Below are positions 36,354-44,255 of a stretch of DNA of 64,000 nt, one piece after another; positions within the stretch are counted from its first letter, which is position 1, and every line of letters starts with the position of its first letter. The notes beneath the pieces are model-generated. The model saw only the letters and a list, made by a program, of their open reading frames with translations. It searched no databases and had not been told where the DNA came from. A program made the position numbers and the translations under genes. The DNA is from JBGFRR01 sp041695045 (lineage in GTDB: Bacteria > Bacteroidota > Ignavibacteria > UBA10030). The DNA is taken from the NCBI GenBank assembly GCA_041695045.1, contig JBGFRR010000128.1:22077-86076 (forward strand), in the 5' to 3' direction.

Positions 36354-38012
36354 TTACAACATCGGAATCGTGATATCCCATCGTCGTGCATTCTCGATGG
36401 CGTGTTCATATCCTGCATCTGCGTGGCGGACGATGCCCATGCCGGGGTCGTACGTCAGTACGCGCTGTACACGCGCCGCAGCTTCTTTCGACCCGTCACA
36501 CACAACCACCATTCCCGCATGGATCGAAAGTCCGATACCCACACCGCCGCCGTGGTGCACGCTCACCCAGCTTGCGCCGCCCACGGCGTTGAGAAGGGCG
36601 TTGAGGATTGGCCAGTCGGCGATGGCGTCGCTGCCGTCCTGCATCTGTTCTGTTTCGCGGTTTGGTGAAGCGACGCTCCCGCAGTCGAGATGGTCGCGGC
36701 CGATCACGATGGGCGCCTTCAGTTCGCCGTGCGCGACCATGTCGTTGAAAATCTTCCCCATCGTTGCCCGCTCACCGTACCCGAGCCAACAGATGCGCGC
36801 GGGGAGTCCCTGGAATGCGACCTGCTTTTGCGCCTTCTCAATCCAATTGCAAAGCTGCTTGTTCTCTGGGAAAGTCTCCATCACGGCGCGATCAGTGCGA
36901 TAAATGTCGTCCGGGTCTCCGGAGAGAGCGGCCCACCGGAATGGCCCCTTGCCGTCGCAGAACAGCGGACGGATGAATTCGGGTACGAAGCCCGGAATGT
37001 CAAACGCGTTCTTCGCACCGTTCGTATGCGCCTCGCCGCGGATGTTGTTACCGTAGTCGAACACGACCGCTCCTTTTCGTTGAAGTCGAAGGAGTCCCTT
37101 GACGTGCTCAACAATCGATTTCCGTGCGAGCGTAACGTACTTCTTCGGGTTCTTTGTTCGTAACTCCAACGCTTTTGCGTATGGTAAACCCGCCGGCACG
37201 TAGCCGTTCAGTGTATCGTGTGCCGATGTTTGGTCGGTGACGACATCGGCAATGAATGTGCCCGCGGCGATGCGCGGGATGATATCGGCGGCATTCGCAA
37301 GCAACCCAACGGACAACGGCCGCTTCGTTTCCGTTGCTTCCTTGATCAGGCGGATGGCCTCGTCGAAGTCATCCGTCATCCGGTCGAGATACCGCGTGGC
37401 GAGGCGTTTTTCGATGCGTGAGCGGTCGACTTCGACGACGAGACACGCTGCGCCGTTCATCGTTGCTGCGAGCGGTTGCGCACCGCCCATCCCGCCGAGT
37501 CCTGCTGTGAGCACAAAGCGGCCGCTGAGATTTCCGCCGAAGTACTTCGCGGCGCAGGCGGCGAATGTTTCGTACGTGCCTTGAAGGATTCCCTGCGTGC
37601 CGATGTAGATCCAGCTTCCTGCCGTCATTTGTCCGTACATGGTGAGGCCGAGCGCTTCGAGGCGGCGGAATTCGTCCCACGTCGCCCACTGCGGCACGAG
37701 CATCGCATTGCTGATGAGCACACGCGGAGCATCCGGGTATGTTTTGAAAACACCGACCGGTTTTCCGGATTGCACGAGCAGTGTTTCATCGTTTTCCAGG
37801 TAGCGCAGACTTCGCACGATGGCCTCATAGCATTCCCAGTTGCGCGCTGCCTTGCCGGTGCCTCCGTAGACGATCAGTTCGTTCGGCTTCTCGGCAACGT
37901 CAGGGTCGAGGTTGTTCATGAGCATTCTGAGAGCAGCTTCCTGGAGCCAGCTCTTACAGGATCGTTCCGTGCCGCGTGGTGCGCGGATGATGCGGGTGGG
38001 TTTATGAGGCAT
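36354..38012 (-). CDS. hutU: urocanate hydratase
   Basis: 552 residues, the standard length. Landmarks: ELIVYGGTGKAARNWECYEA at the N-terminus, the NAD-binding GLGGMGGAQPLAATMNG, and GYGERATMGKIFND. It converts urocanate to 4-imidazolone-5-propanoate using a tightly bound NAD+ as electrophile in the cytoplasm. It is the second step of histidine breakdown. The upstream side carries the truncated four-helix-bundle gene, whose stop overlaps the hutU start by 11 bases. Confidence 0.96.
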   Translation of the reverse strand: MPHKPTRIIRAPRGTERSCKSWLQEAALRMLMNNLDPDVAEKPNELIVYGGTGKAARNWECYEAIVRSLRYLENDETLLVQSGKPVGVFKTYPDAPRVLISNAMLVPQWATWDEFRRLEALGLTMYGQMTAGSWIYIGTQGILQGTYETFAACAAKYFGGNLSGRFVLTAGLGGMGGAQPLAATMNGAACLVVEVDRSRIEKRLATRYLDRMTDDFDEAIRLIKEATETKRPLSVGLLANAADIIPRIAAGTFIADVVTDQTSAHDTLNGYVPAGLPYAKALELRTKNPKKYVTLARKSIVEHVKGLLRLQRKGAVVFDYGNNIRGEAHTNGAKNAFDIPGFVPEFIRPLFCDGKGPFRWAALSGDPDDIYRTDRAVMETFPENKQLCNWIEKAQKQVAFQGLPARICWLGYGERATMGKIFNDMVAHGELKAPIVIGRDHLDCGSVASPNRETEQMQDGSDAIADWPILNALLNAVGGASWVSVHHGGGVGIGLSIHAGMVVVCDGSKEAAARVQRVLTYDPGMGIVRHADAGYEHAIENARRWDITIPML

Positions 38013-38250
38013 GAGAACATCTCGCTGTGGAAATTCGAAATACGAAACTCGAAATACGAAATAAATTCAATGCTTCATTTGCTTCAATGTAGTTTGCACC
38101 AACCGATCCCGCAGCACGAATAAGTTGTTTGCCATACTCGAAGTTCGCGGCGTTGTTCGGAAGCTTTATGACAAACTCTCCCGCCCTCCGGGCAAACGCT
38201 TCTGTTCGCTCTTCAAGGTCGTAACGTTTTGGATTTTGAGAGTTTGACAT
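38002..38250 (-). pseudogene. truncated four-helix-bundle (23S rRNA intervening-sequence type) gene
   Basis: 82 codons starting MSNSQNPKRYDLEERTEAFA and reading KLPNNAANFEYGKQLIRAAG and SVGANYIEANEAL. That is the N-terminal half of the S23/IVP four-helix-bundle family, normally ~120 residues. After EANEAL the homology ends and the frame runs through NLFRISSFVFRIST, which is simply translated CGAAAT repeat, to a stop inside the hutU start. I therefore call it a C-terminally deleted remnant. It is bracketed by inverted CGAAAT-type repeats (38030-38067 and 38251-38290). Confidence 0.75.
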
Positions 38251-38290
38251 GTTTCGAATTTGTTTAGGATTTCGAAATTCGGATTTCGTG
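38030..38290. repeat. CGAAAT(A/C/T) repeat arrays flanking the four-helix-bundle remnant
   Basis: Left side: GAAATTCGAAATACGAAACT and a further CGAAATACGAAATAAATT (38030-38067). Right side (38251-38290), read on the other strand: ACGAAATCCGAAATTCGAAA and similar units. The two sides are inverted relative to each other and enclose the gene remnant. They are AT-rich against a GC-rich background. A related pair without any gene is at 39783-39840. Confidence 0.6.
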
Positions 38291-38291
38291 T

Positions 38292-38768
38292 TTATTTGAA
38301 AGCGATTGCTGCAATCTCCACAATTGCTTTCCGTGGGAGATTCGAGACCTCGACGGTCGTCCGTGCGGGATAGCGTCCCTCCGGGAAATATCCGCCGTAG
38401 ATTAAATTCATCTTCGGGAAGTCGTTGATGTCTTTCAGAAACACATTGCATTGCACGACATGGCTCGAGTCGTATCCGGCTTGACGGAGAATGGCCATGA
38501 GGTTATCCAACGCCTGTCGGGTTTGGCTCTCGATGTCGTCTCCCGCTAATTGAACGGTTTCGGGATTCAGCCCGATCTGTCCCGCAACGAAGAGAAAGTT
38601 CCCTACCTTCACGGCGGGGCTGTAGGGTCCGATCACGCGCGCATCGGTAACGAACGTGCGCTCGCCGACGCGGAGCAGTTCCTCCTGAATCATCCTTCGA
38701 ATGTCCTCATCGCTGTTCCCACACCCGACGACAAGCATCGCAATGACAACTGTTACGAGAGCTTTCAT
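38292..38768 (-). CDS. RidA-family lipoprotein
   Basis: 158 residues. The start MKALVTVVIAMLVVGCGNSD is a lipoprotein signal with a lipobox ending at Cys16. From about residue 42 it is a complete YjgF/YER057c/RidA domain: VIGPYSPAVKVGNFLFVAGQ, TRQALDNLMAILRQAGYDSS and GRYPARTTVEVSNLPRKA, with the conserved Arg. RidA proteins hydrolyse reactive enamines/imines from PLP enzymes and are normally cytosolic; an envelope-anchored form is unusual. It lies between the adenosine-specific kinase and hutU. Confidence 0.88.
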   Translation of the reverse strand: MKALVTVVIAMLVVGCGNSDEDIRRMIQEELLRVGERTFVTDARVIGPYSPAVKVGNFLFVAGQIGLNPETVQLAGDDIESQTRQALDNLMAILRQAGYDSSHVVQCNVFLKDINDFPKMNLIYGGYFPEGRYPARTTVEVSNLPRKAIVEIAAIAFK

Positions 38769-38787
38769 AATCAGTCCCCTTTCATGA

Positions 38788-39270
38788 CTACAATTTGTAC
38801 CCTATCGTGCGGAGCAGTTCTTTCCTGTGTTTGATGTCCTCATCCGTCTCAACGCCCTTGGATTGGAATCCATCTACCACACCGACGATGCCGCGTCCTT
38901 GTTCAGTCTCGGCGACGAGCACTTCCGTCGGATTCGCCGTTGCGCAGTAGATGTGGCAAACCTCCGGCACGTTCTTGATCGCATTCAGGATATTGACCGG
39001 GAAACCATTCTCCATAAAGAGAATGAAACAATGCCCGCACGCGACTGCGAGGGCGTTCTTTTTGGCAAGGTCAACAAGGTTCTCGTCGTTACCCACCCAG
39101 CGAACAAGACATGGGCCGGATGCTTCGCAAAAGGCAAGGCCAAAGCGCATCTGTGGATTGGTTTGCACCACTGCCTCGTAGATGTCCTCAACCGTTTTGA
39201 TGAAATGACTCTGGCCGAGGATGAAGTTCGTCGCTTCGGGTTTTTCAATCTTGACAGCGCTGATGTTCAT
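38788..39270 (-). CDS. adenosine-specific kinase (DUF355)
   Basis: 160 residues starting MNISAVKIEKPEATNFILGQ, with SHFIKTVEDIYEAVV, FGLAFCEASGPCLVRW, HIYCATANPTEVLV and RGIVGVVDGFQSKGVE, all landmarks of the family named from the Pyrobaculum structure. The start at 39270 has AGGAG 6 bases upstream. The proposed reaction is phosphorylation of adenosine; evidence for bacterial members is thin. An adenosine deaminase gene lies 5 kb away at 44256. Confidence 0.88.
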   Translation of the reverse strand: MNISAVKIEKPEATNFILGQSHFIKTVEDIYEAVVQTNPQMRFGLAFCEASGPCLVRWVGNDENLVDLAKKNALAVACGHCFILFMENGFPVNILNAIKNVPEVCHIYCATANPTEVLVAETEQGRGIVGVVDGFQSKGVETDEDIKHRKELLRTIGYKL

Positions 39271-39290
39271 GGTATCTCCTGTACTGGTTG

Positions 39291-39779
39291 TCATGATCCA
39301 ATGGCGTCGAAGAGATTCACCGGCAGCAGCCACGTGAGCGTTCCACTGCCGCGTTCAAGTGGTGTTGGCGACTCGATGCATGCAAGGCTTGCCTTTTTTA
39401 TCTCAATGCGCGCGTTCGTGCTTTGGGCAACAAGGATGGAAGCCGTCGAGCTGAGGTGTGGCTCGTGGCCGACGAGGAGAACGGTCGTCGGAGGGGAGGA
39501 ATTCAACAGGGCGAGCACGTTGGCGGGATTACTGTCCGGCACGAGTGCTTCCGACACAATCGGTGTTGGCAGGCCAAGGGCTTGCTGGATCGCGCCCGCC
39601 ATTTGCTGTGCACGCAGCAGTGGGCTTGTGATGATGCGTTCGATGGCGATGCGTTTTGCCTTGAGGAAGGTTGCTACCTGGTGTGCTTGGGTCAGGCCGA
39701 GCGGTGTGAGAGGGCGGTCGCGGTCGTGGAGAGAAGGATGCTGAACCGCATCACCGTGTCGAAGCAGAACGAGGAGCAT
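39291..39779 (-). CDS. sixA: phosphohistidine phosphatase SixA type
   Basis: 162 residues of the histidine-phosphatase superfamily. N-terminal LLVLLRHGDAV carries the catalytic RHG (His8 or nearby), ITSPLLRAQQMAGAI is the second Arg block and VLLVGHEPHLS holds the second catalytic His. The short length and RHGDA rather than RHGET favour SixA, which removes phosphate from phosphohistidine. It sits just downstream of a kinase-regulator pair, where a role in damping phosphotransfer is plausible but inferred. Confidence 0.85.
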   Translation of the reverse strand: MLLVLLRHGDAVQHPSLHDRDRPLTPLGLTQAHQVATFLKAKRIAIERIITSPLLRAQQMAGAIQQALGLPTPIVSEALVPDSNPANVLALLNSSPPTTVLLVGHEPHLSSTASILVAQSTNARIEIKKASLACIESPTPLERGSGTLTWLLPVNLFDAIGS

Positions 39780-39782
39780 GTT

Positions 39783-39840
39783 GATTGCGGATTTCGGAAT
39801 GCGGATTGTGGAATGATTTTTTAATCCGAAATCCGCAATC
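39783..39840. repeat. 16-bp inverted repeat upstream of sixA
   Basis: GATTGCGGATTTCGGA (39783-39798) and TCCGAAATCCGCAATC (39825-39840) are exact reverse complements enclosing 26 bases that repeat fragments of the same words (GCGGATTGTGGAATG). The texture is that of the arrays around 38030-38290. It fills most of the gap between the NtrC-type gene and sixA. Confidence 0.65.
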
Positions 39841-39857
39841 TGCAACCCGAAATCGGA

Positions 39858-41231
39858 TCACGATTTGGTAAGGTTGTATTGCTGAATCTTGGTATAGAGT
39901 GTTTTGAGACTAATACCGAGCACTTTTGCCGCAATACTTTTGTTCCAGTGCAGGTTGTTCAGGACGGCCTGGATATGCGCTTTTTCGACCTCGCGAATCG
40001 ACACCGAGCTGCCGACCAACGAGCCGCCGTCGTGATGCTGCTGTTCGAACATCGGTCGGACGCCGAGCGGGAGCGCGAGGTCTTCGGGGCGGATGATATG
40101 ATCGCGGCAGAGGATTGCGGCTCGTTCGATGACGTTCTCGAGTTCCCGCACGTTGCCGGGCCAATCGTATTGTGTGAGGATGTCGAGCGCTTTGGGGTCG
40201 ATGCGCTTTGGTTCGCCCGCGCGGAAGCGGTTCTTGAGAAAGTAATGAACCAACAGCGGAATATCCTCCTTGCGCTCGCGGAGCGGCGGCAGGCTCAGCG
40301 TGATGACATTAAGCCGGTATATCAGATCTTCACGGAATCGTCCTTCGGCGACCTCATGCCGCAAGTCCTTGTTGGTTGCCGAGATGATGCGGACGTCGGC
40401 TTTCATCGTTTTGTTTGCGCCCACGCGGCGATATTCGCCCGTCTGCAGGAATCGCAACAATTTCGGCTGCACAACAAGGCTGATCTCGCCGACCTCATCA
40501 AGAAAGAGCGTGCCGCCGTGAGCGATCTCCACCAGACCCGGCTTCGTGGCAACGGCGTCCGTAAACGCACCTTTCTCGTGGCCGAAGAGTTCGCTTTCGA
40601 TCAGTGTTTCCGGGATCGAGGCGCAATTGAGCGCGACGAACGGCTGGTCGTTCCGGAGACTGTTCCGATGAATGAAGTGAGCGATAAGCTCTTTGCCGGT
40701 GCCGCTTGCCCCTTGAATCAGAACGGAGGAGTCGGTTGGCGCAACCTTGGAGCAGAGCTTGAGAACCTCCAGGAACGCCTTACTGCTTCCCACGATGTCG
40801 GCGGAGAGTGCGTGGCGCTGGAGTTCAGTCTTCAGTGCCGCGTTCTCGATCATCAGCCGCTTGCGTTCCAGTGCACGGTCGATCACGGTGAGAATTTCGT
40901 CGGCGGAAACCGGCTTGTTCACATAGCTGTAGGCGCCGAGCTGCATGCACTCGACAGCAAGCTTGATATCGGACACACCGGTTACCATGATCACCGGCAT
41001 ATCCAGAAAATGGTCTTTGATGTATTTCAGCACTTCAAGACCGTCGACGCGAGGCATCTTCAGGTCAAGGAGCACAAGGTCGAACGATGTCGATTGGAGT
41101 TTGTTGATAGCGGCGATACCGTCGGACGCGGTGGTGACGCTGTAGTGCTTCTGGCTCAACAAACTCGCGATGATCTCGAGGAAGGTTTCTTCGTCGTCAA
41201 CAACCAGTATCGAGATCGTCGGGCGGGACAT
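39858..41231 (-). CDS. NtrC-family sigma-54-dependent response regulator
   Basis: 457 residues. Receiver domain 1-125 with phospho-acceptor Asp56 (LLDLKMPRVDG) and the acidic pair DDE at 12-14; AAA+ domain ~145-385 with Walker A GASGTGKE (174-181), the sigma-54 contact loop GAFTDA (221-226), Walker B LFLDE (242-246) and WPGNVRELENVIERAA; C-terminal Fis-type helix-turn-helix ending IAAKVLGISLKTLYTKIQQY. It is therefore complete and able to activate sigma-54 promoters. It lies 18 bases after the REC-kinase gene, its probable partner. Target genes are unknown; the hut genes downstream are candidates. Confidence 0.95.
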   Translation of the reverse strand: MSRPTISILVVDDEETFLEIIASLLSQKHYSVTTASDGIAAINKLQSTSFDLVLLDLKMPRVDGLEVLKYIKDHFLDMPVIMVTGVSDIKLAVECMQLGAYSYVNKPVSADEILTVIDRALERKRLMIENAALKTELQRHALSADIVGSSKAFLEVLKLCSKVAPTDSSVLIQGASGTGKELIAHFIHRNSLRNDQPFVALNCASIPETLIESELFGHEKGAFTDAVATKPGLVEIAHGGTLFLDEVGEISLVVQPKLLRFLQTGEYRRVGANKTMKADVRIISATNKDLRHEVAEGRFREDLIYRLNVITLSLPPLRERKEDIPLLVHYFLKNRFRAGEPKRIDPKALDILTQYDWPGNVRELENVIERAAILCRDHIIRPEDLALPLGVRPMFEQQHHDGGSLVGSSVSIREVEKAHIQAVLNNLHWNKSIAAKVLGISLKTLYTKIQQYNLTKS

Positions 41232-41249
41232 CGTCGGGCGGGTGTTTGC

Positions 41250-42356
41250 TTACTTGACCAGTAGAGCGAAGAAAAAGGTGGTACCTTTTCCGGGTTCGGA
41301 CTCAACCCAGATTTTTCCGTTATGCGCTTCGATGATGCGCTGACAGATAATGAGACCCAGGCCGCTTGTTGTCTTGTTGTCTTTTGTCGTCGACACAACA
41401 TTCCGATAGCGGTCGAAAATGAACGGCAGTTGCTCCTTGGGAATTCCTTTGCCGGTATTGAACACGGACACAAGCACGAAATCCTGCGGTGGCTGGCCCT
41501 CTTCGACGACGAGGGCGACTGTGCGCGTCTGTGTGGCAATGGCTCCTTCGGCCGGTGTATACTTTAACGCGTTGCTGAGGAAGCTCTGAACGACTTGCTC
41601 GATCTTCTGTGCGTCGAATTCGATCGGTGGTAAATCGGGGTCCGCATGGACTTCAAGGGCTATCCTACTTGATTGCGCCGGAACGCGAAACTCCTGCACA
41701 ATTTTTCCGACGACATCGGCAATGTTCCCGATCCCCTTGTTCAGACGAACACGTCCTCCCTCAAGCTTCGTGAGATCCATCATATCGTTGAGGAGGGAGA
41801 TGACCTTATCGATGGACGTCATCATGTACCCCATGAGTTCCTTCTGATGGTCGCCCAACGGTCCGGCCATCCCTTTCATGAGATAACCGATGCTCTGTTT
41901 TAACCCGGAGATAGGGTTGTGGAGGTCGTAGAGCAGTCGCGCAGTGTGTTCAGCCTGAAGCTGGCGGATGCGTTCCTCGGCGTCACGCTTCTTGATGAGG
42001 GACCGGAGTTGGGGCACAAGCTGGTCAAGATCGACAGGCTTGGTGAGGTACTCCTTTGCCCCTAACTTCATTGCCTCCACCGCCATGCTCACGTCGCTCA
42101 TGCCGGTCATCATCACCACTTCGGTCGGGTTGGAATTCTTCTTGATGAACCGCAGCACTTCGAGTCCGTTTGCGCCGGGCATCTTGATATCCAGCAAGGC
42201 GATGTCGAAATCCTTTCCCTGGACCTTCTTAATCGCTTCGAGTCCGTCGGCTGCTTGTTCGACCTGAAAACCCTCGTCGCCGAGCCACGCAGCGATGGTG
42301 GTTCGCAAGGCTTCTTCGTCGTCGGCAATGAGAACGTTGATGGGCTCTTGGTCCAT
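41250..42356 (-). CDS. REC-histidine kinase hybrid with altered H-box
   Basis: 368 residues. An N-terminal receiver (Asp56 in LLDIKMPGANG; DDE at 12-14; Lys106 in LTKPVD) is followed by a coiled stretch (IKKRDAEERIRQLQAEHTAR), a HisKA-like helix pair and a HATPase domain with an N-box region (VVQSFLSNALKYTPAEG), G1 (FNTGKGIPKEQL) and G2 (KTTSGLGLIICQRII). There are no membrane segments, so it is soluble. The H-box reads YDLHNPISGL instead of HDLRNPL: the usual phospho-acceptor position is Tyr143 (TAC), and a His appears three residues later (His146). Start at 42356; longer frames read into hutH antisense. Confidence 0.9.
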   Translation of the reverse strand: MDQEPINVLIADDEEALRTTIAAWLGDEGFQVEQAADGLEAIKKVQGKDFDIALLDIKMPGANGLEVLRFIKKNSNPTEVVMMTGMSDVSMAVEAMKLGAKEYLTKPVDLDQLVPQLRSLIKKRDAEERIRQLQAEHTARLLYDLHNPISGLKQSIGYLMKGMAGPLGDHQKELMGYMMTSIDKVISLLNDMMDLTKLEGGRVRLNKGIGNIADVVGKIVQEFRVPAQSSRIALEVHADPDLPPIEFDAQKIEQVVQSFLSNALKYTPAEGAIATQTRTVALVVEEGQPPQDFVLVSVFNTGKGIPKEQLPFIFDRYRNVVSTTKDNKTTSGLGLIICQRIIEAHNGKIWVESEPGKGTTFFFALLVK

Positions 42357-42510
42357 AGAGCAATACTTTGTGGAGGGTGTGGGCGTTTGCTGAATCTCGA
42401 AAACGATGGTGCGATCATGAAGGAAACCGGACCGAACAGTGTTACGTGCAAACGCGGGGAAATGATAACGAGATTCGCCCGAAAAGTCAATGCGCATGCG
42501 TGCAATTCTG

Positions 42511-42539
42511 TTGAATTTCTTCACTTGCTCTGCTACATT
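42511..42539 (+). promoter_or_regulatory. candidate hutH promoter
   Basis: TTGAAT (42511-42516), 17 bases, TACATT (42534-42539), 24 bases before the hutH ATG. It sits in the 207-base divergent gap between the kinase gene and hutH. The leader contains CCTCCTT just before the ATG in place of a Shine-Dalgarno. Confidence 0.45.
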
Positions 42540-42563
42540 AGTGTATATTCTTACCTCCTTACT

Positions 42564-44180
42564 ATGGCTCACTACGCACTCGACGGTAACTCCCTTACTC
42601 TCGAATTGCTTCAGCATGTTGTCTATCATGGCACGCCGATTGCACTTTCTCCGCAGGCACAGCGTCGGCTGCGCGCTTCGCGTCGGCTTGTGGAGCGTTG
42701 GGTTCACACCGGCGAGACGGTCTACGGTGTGACCACAGGATTTGGAGAATTCAGTAACGTTCGCATCAGCACACGCGATAATGAAAAACTTCAGGAAAAC
42801 CTGATCCGAAGCCATGCGGCAGGCGCAGGCGAGCCGCTGCCTCCGGAGGTTGTCCGTGCAATGATGGTGCTGCGTGTGAACGCCCTTGCGAAGGGCTATT
42901 CCGGCGTACGAACGGAAACGGTTCAACAACTGGTGAAGATGGTGAATGCCGGTGTCGTTCCCGTGATTCCGTCGCAGGGTTCTGTGGGAGCCAGTGGCGA
43001 CCTTGTGCAGCTCGCGCATCTCGTGCTGTCGATGATGGGGAAGGGAAGAGTGTGGGAGTGGGATGGTAGCAGAGGGGCGAGGGAGCAAAGGGGGTGGGGA
43101 GATGGGGAGGTGGGAAGCATGAAAACAGTGAGTGCGTCGGCGGCATTGAAGAAGCATCGGTTGAAGTCGGTACGGCTAACGGCGAAGGAAGGCATCGCGT
43201 TAATCAACGGCACGCAGATGATGACGGCGTACGTTGCTCTCACCGTCTGGCATGCAAAACGGCTCCTGCGTCTTGCCGACATCGCCGCCGGGCTGAGTGT
43301 GGAGGCCTTGCGTGGAAGCGACACGCCGTTCGACGAGCGCATCCACAACCTTCGCCCGTATGCAGGACAGAAAGCCGTGGCAAAGAACCTGCGCCGGCTG
43401 ATGGAGGGAAGCGAGATTCGAGAATCCCACCGCTACAATGACCCGCGTGTGCAGGATGCGTACTCGCTGCGATGCGTTCCACAGGTGCACGGTGCTTCGA
43501 GAGACGTCGTTGCCTACGTGGAGCATCTCCTCGCCATCGAGATGAACGCGGCGACCGACAACCCGCTCATCATCCCTGCCCTGACAGGTCGGGGCGTTCA
43601 TCTTGAGGGGGGCAACTTCCACGGCCAGCCGATGGCGTTCGCGGCAGACTTTCTTGCCATCGCACTTTCTGAGGTGGCGAACATCTCCGAACGTCGCATC
43701 GAACGTCTCGTGAATGGATCCCTGAGCGGCTTGCCGCGGTTCCTGACGGCAAACGGTGGGTTGAATTCCGGGCTGATGATTGCCCAATACACTGCTGCCT
43801 CGATTGTATCGGAAAACAAAGTCCTGTCGCATCCTGCGAGTGTGGATTCGATTCCCACGTCCGCCAATCAGGAGGATCACAACAGCATGGGCTCGATTGG
43901 CGCGCAGAAGGCCTGGCGCGTGCTGCAGAACGTGCAGCGGGTGATTGCCATTGAACTGCTCTGTGCCGCGCAGGCGTTGGATTTTACCCGCACGATGAAC
44001 AGCAAGCAACCGATGAAAGCGGGCCGCGGAACGGAAATCGCCTATCACTTTCTTCGAAAGTACATCAAGCACCTGAATGAGGACCGTGTCCTCCATCCCG
44101 ATATCCAGACCGCGCTGCGGCTCGTGTTGGACAACAGCCTTCTACAGGCTGTCGAGCGCGCGATCGACAAGCTTGAGTAG
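42564..44180 (+). CDS. hutH: histidine ammonia-lyase
   Basis: 538 residues, some 25 longer than usual. The MIO cofactor triad Ala143-Ser144-Gly145 lies in GSVGASGDLVQLAH; TGFGEFSNV, INGTQMMTAYV and the C-terminal SVDSIPTSANQEDHNSMG are further hallmarks. It eliminates ammonia from histidine to give urocanate. After LVLSMMGKGRVWEW there is an extra glycine/arginine-rich stretch (residues ~168-185) encoded by a G-rich tract, absent from the homologues I know. The frame is intact through it. The start at 42564 has no Shine-Dalgarno; upstream frame to 42255 is antisense to the kinase. Confidence 0.94.
   Translation: MAHYALDGNSLTLELLQHVVYHGTPIALSPQAQRRLRASRRLVERWVHTGETVYGVTTGFGEFSNVRISTRDNEKLQENLIRSHAAGAGEPLPPEVVRAMMVLRVNALAKGYSGVRTETVQQLVKMVNAGVVPVIPSQGSVGASGDLVQLAHLVLSMMGKGRVWEWDGSRGAREQRGWGDGEVGSMKTVSASAALKKHRLKSVRLTAKEGIALINGTQMMTAYVALTVWHAKRLLRLADIAAGLSVEALRGSDTPFDERIHNLRPYAGQKAVAKNLRRLMEGSEIRESHRYNDPRVQDAYSLRCVPQVHGASRDVVAYVEHLLAIEMNAATDNPLIIPALTGRGVHLEGGNFHGQPMAFAADFLAIALSEVANISERRIERLVNGSLSGLPRFLTANGGLNSGLMIAQYTAASIVSENKVLSHPASVDSIPTSANQEDHNSMGSIGAQKAWRVLQNVQRVIAIELLCAAQALDFTRTMNSKQPMKAGRGTEIAYHFLRKYIKHLNEDRVLHPDIQTALRLVLDNSLLQAVERAIDKLE
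43037..43114 (+). repeat. G-rich quadruplex-capable tract inside hutH
   Basis: At least ten runs of three to five G within 78 bases, for example GGGGGTGGGGAGATGGGGAG. It encodes most of the extra loop of HutH. Texture resembles the tract at 15217-15247. Confidence 0.6.
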
Positions 44181-44255
44181 CGCCGACGAAGTTTACTCGT
44201 TGCTCTCTGACATCTTCCATGTGCTATTCCTCGAATTGATTCCAGAAAGGATTCT

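Noticed and set aside
39879..41264. 461-codon open frame antisense to the NtrC-type gene
   Set aside because: It mirrors a strongly conserved receiver-AAA-HTH protein; its own translation has no recognisable domain and is rich in residues expected from antisense of GC-rich codons.
42564..44180. frameshift in hutH caused by the G-rich tract
   Set aside because: The frame is open and both flanks match HutH in the same frame, so an in-frame insertion is the simpler reading.
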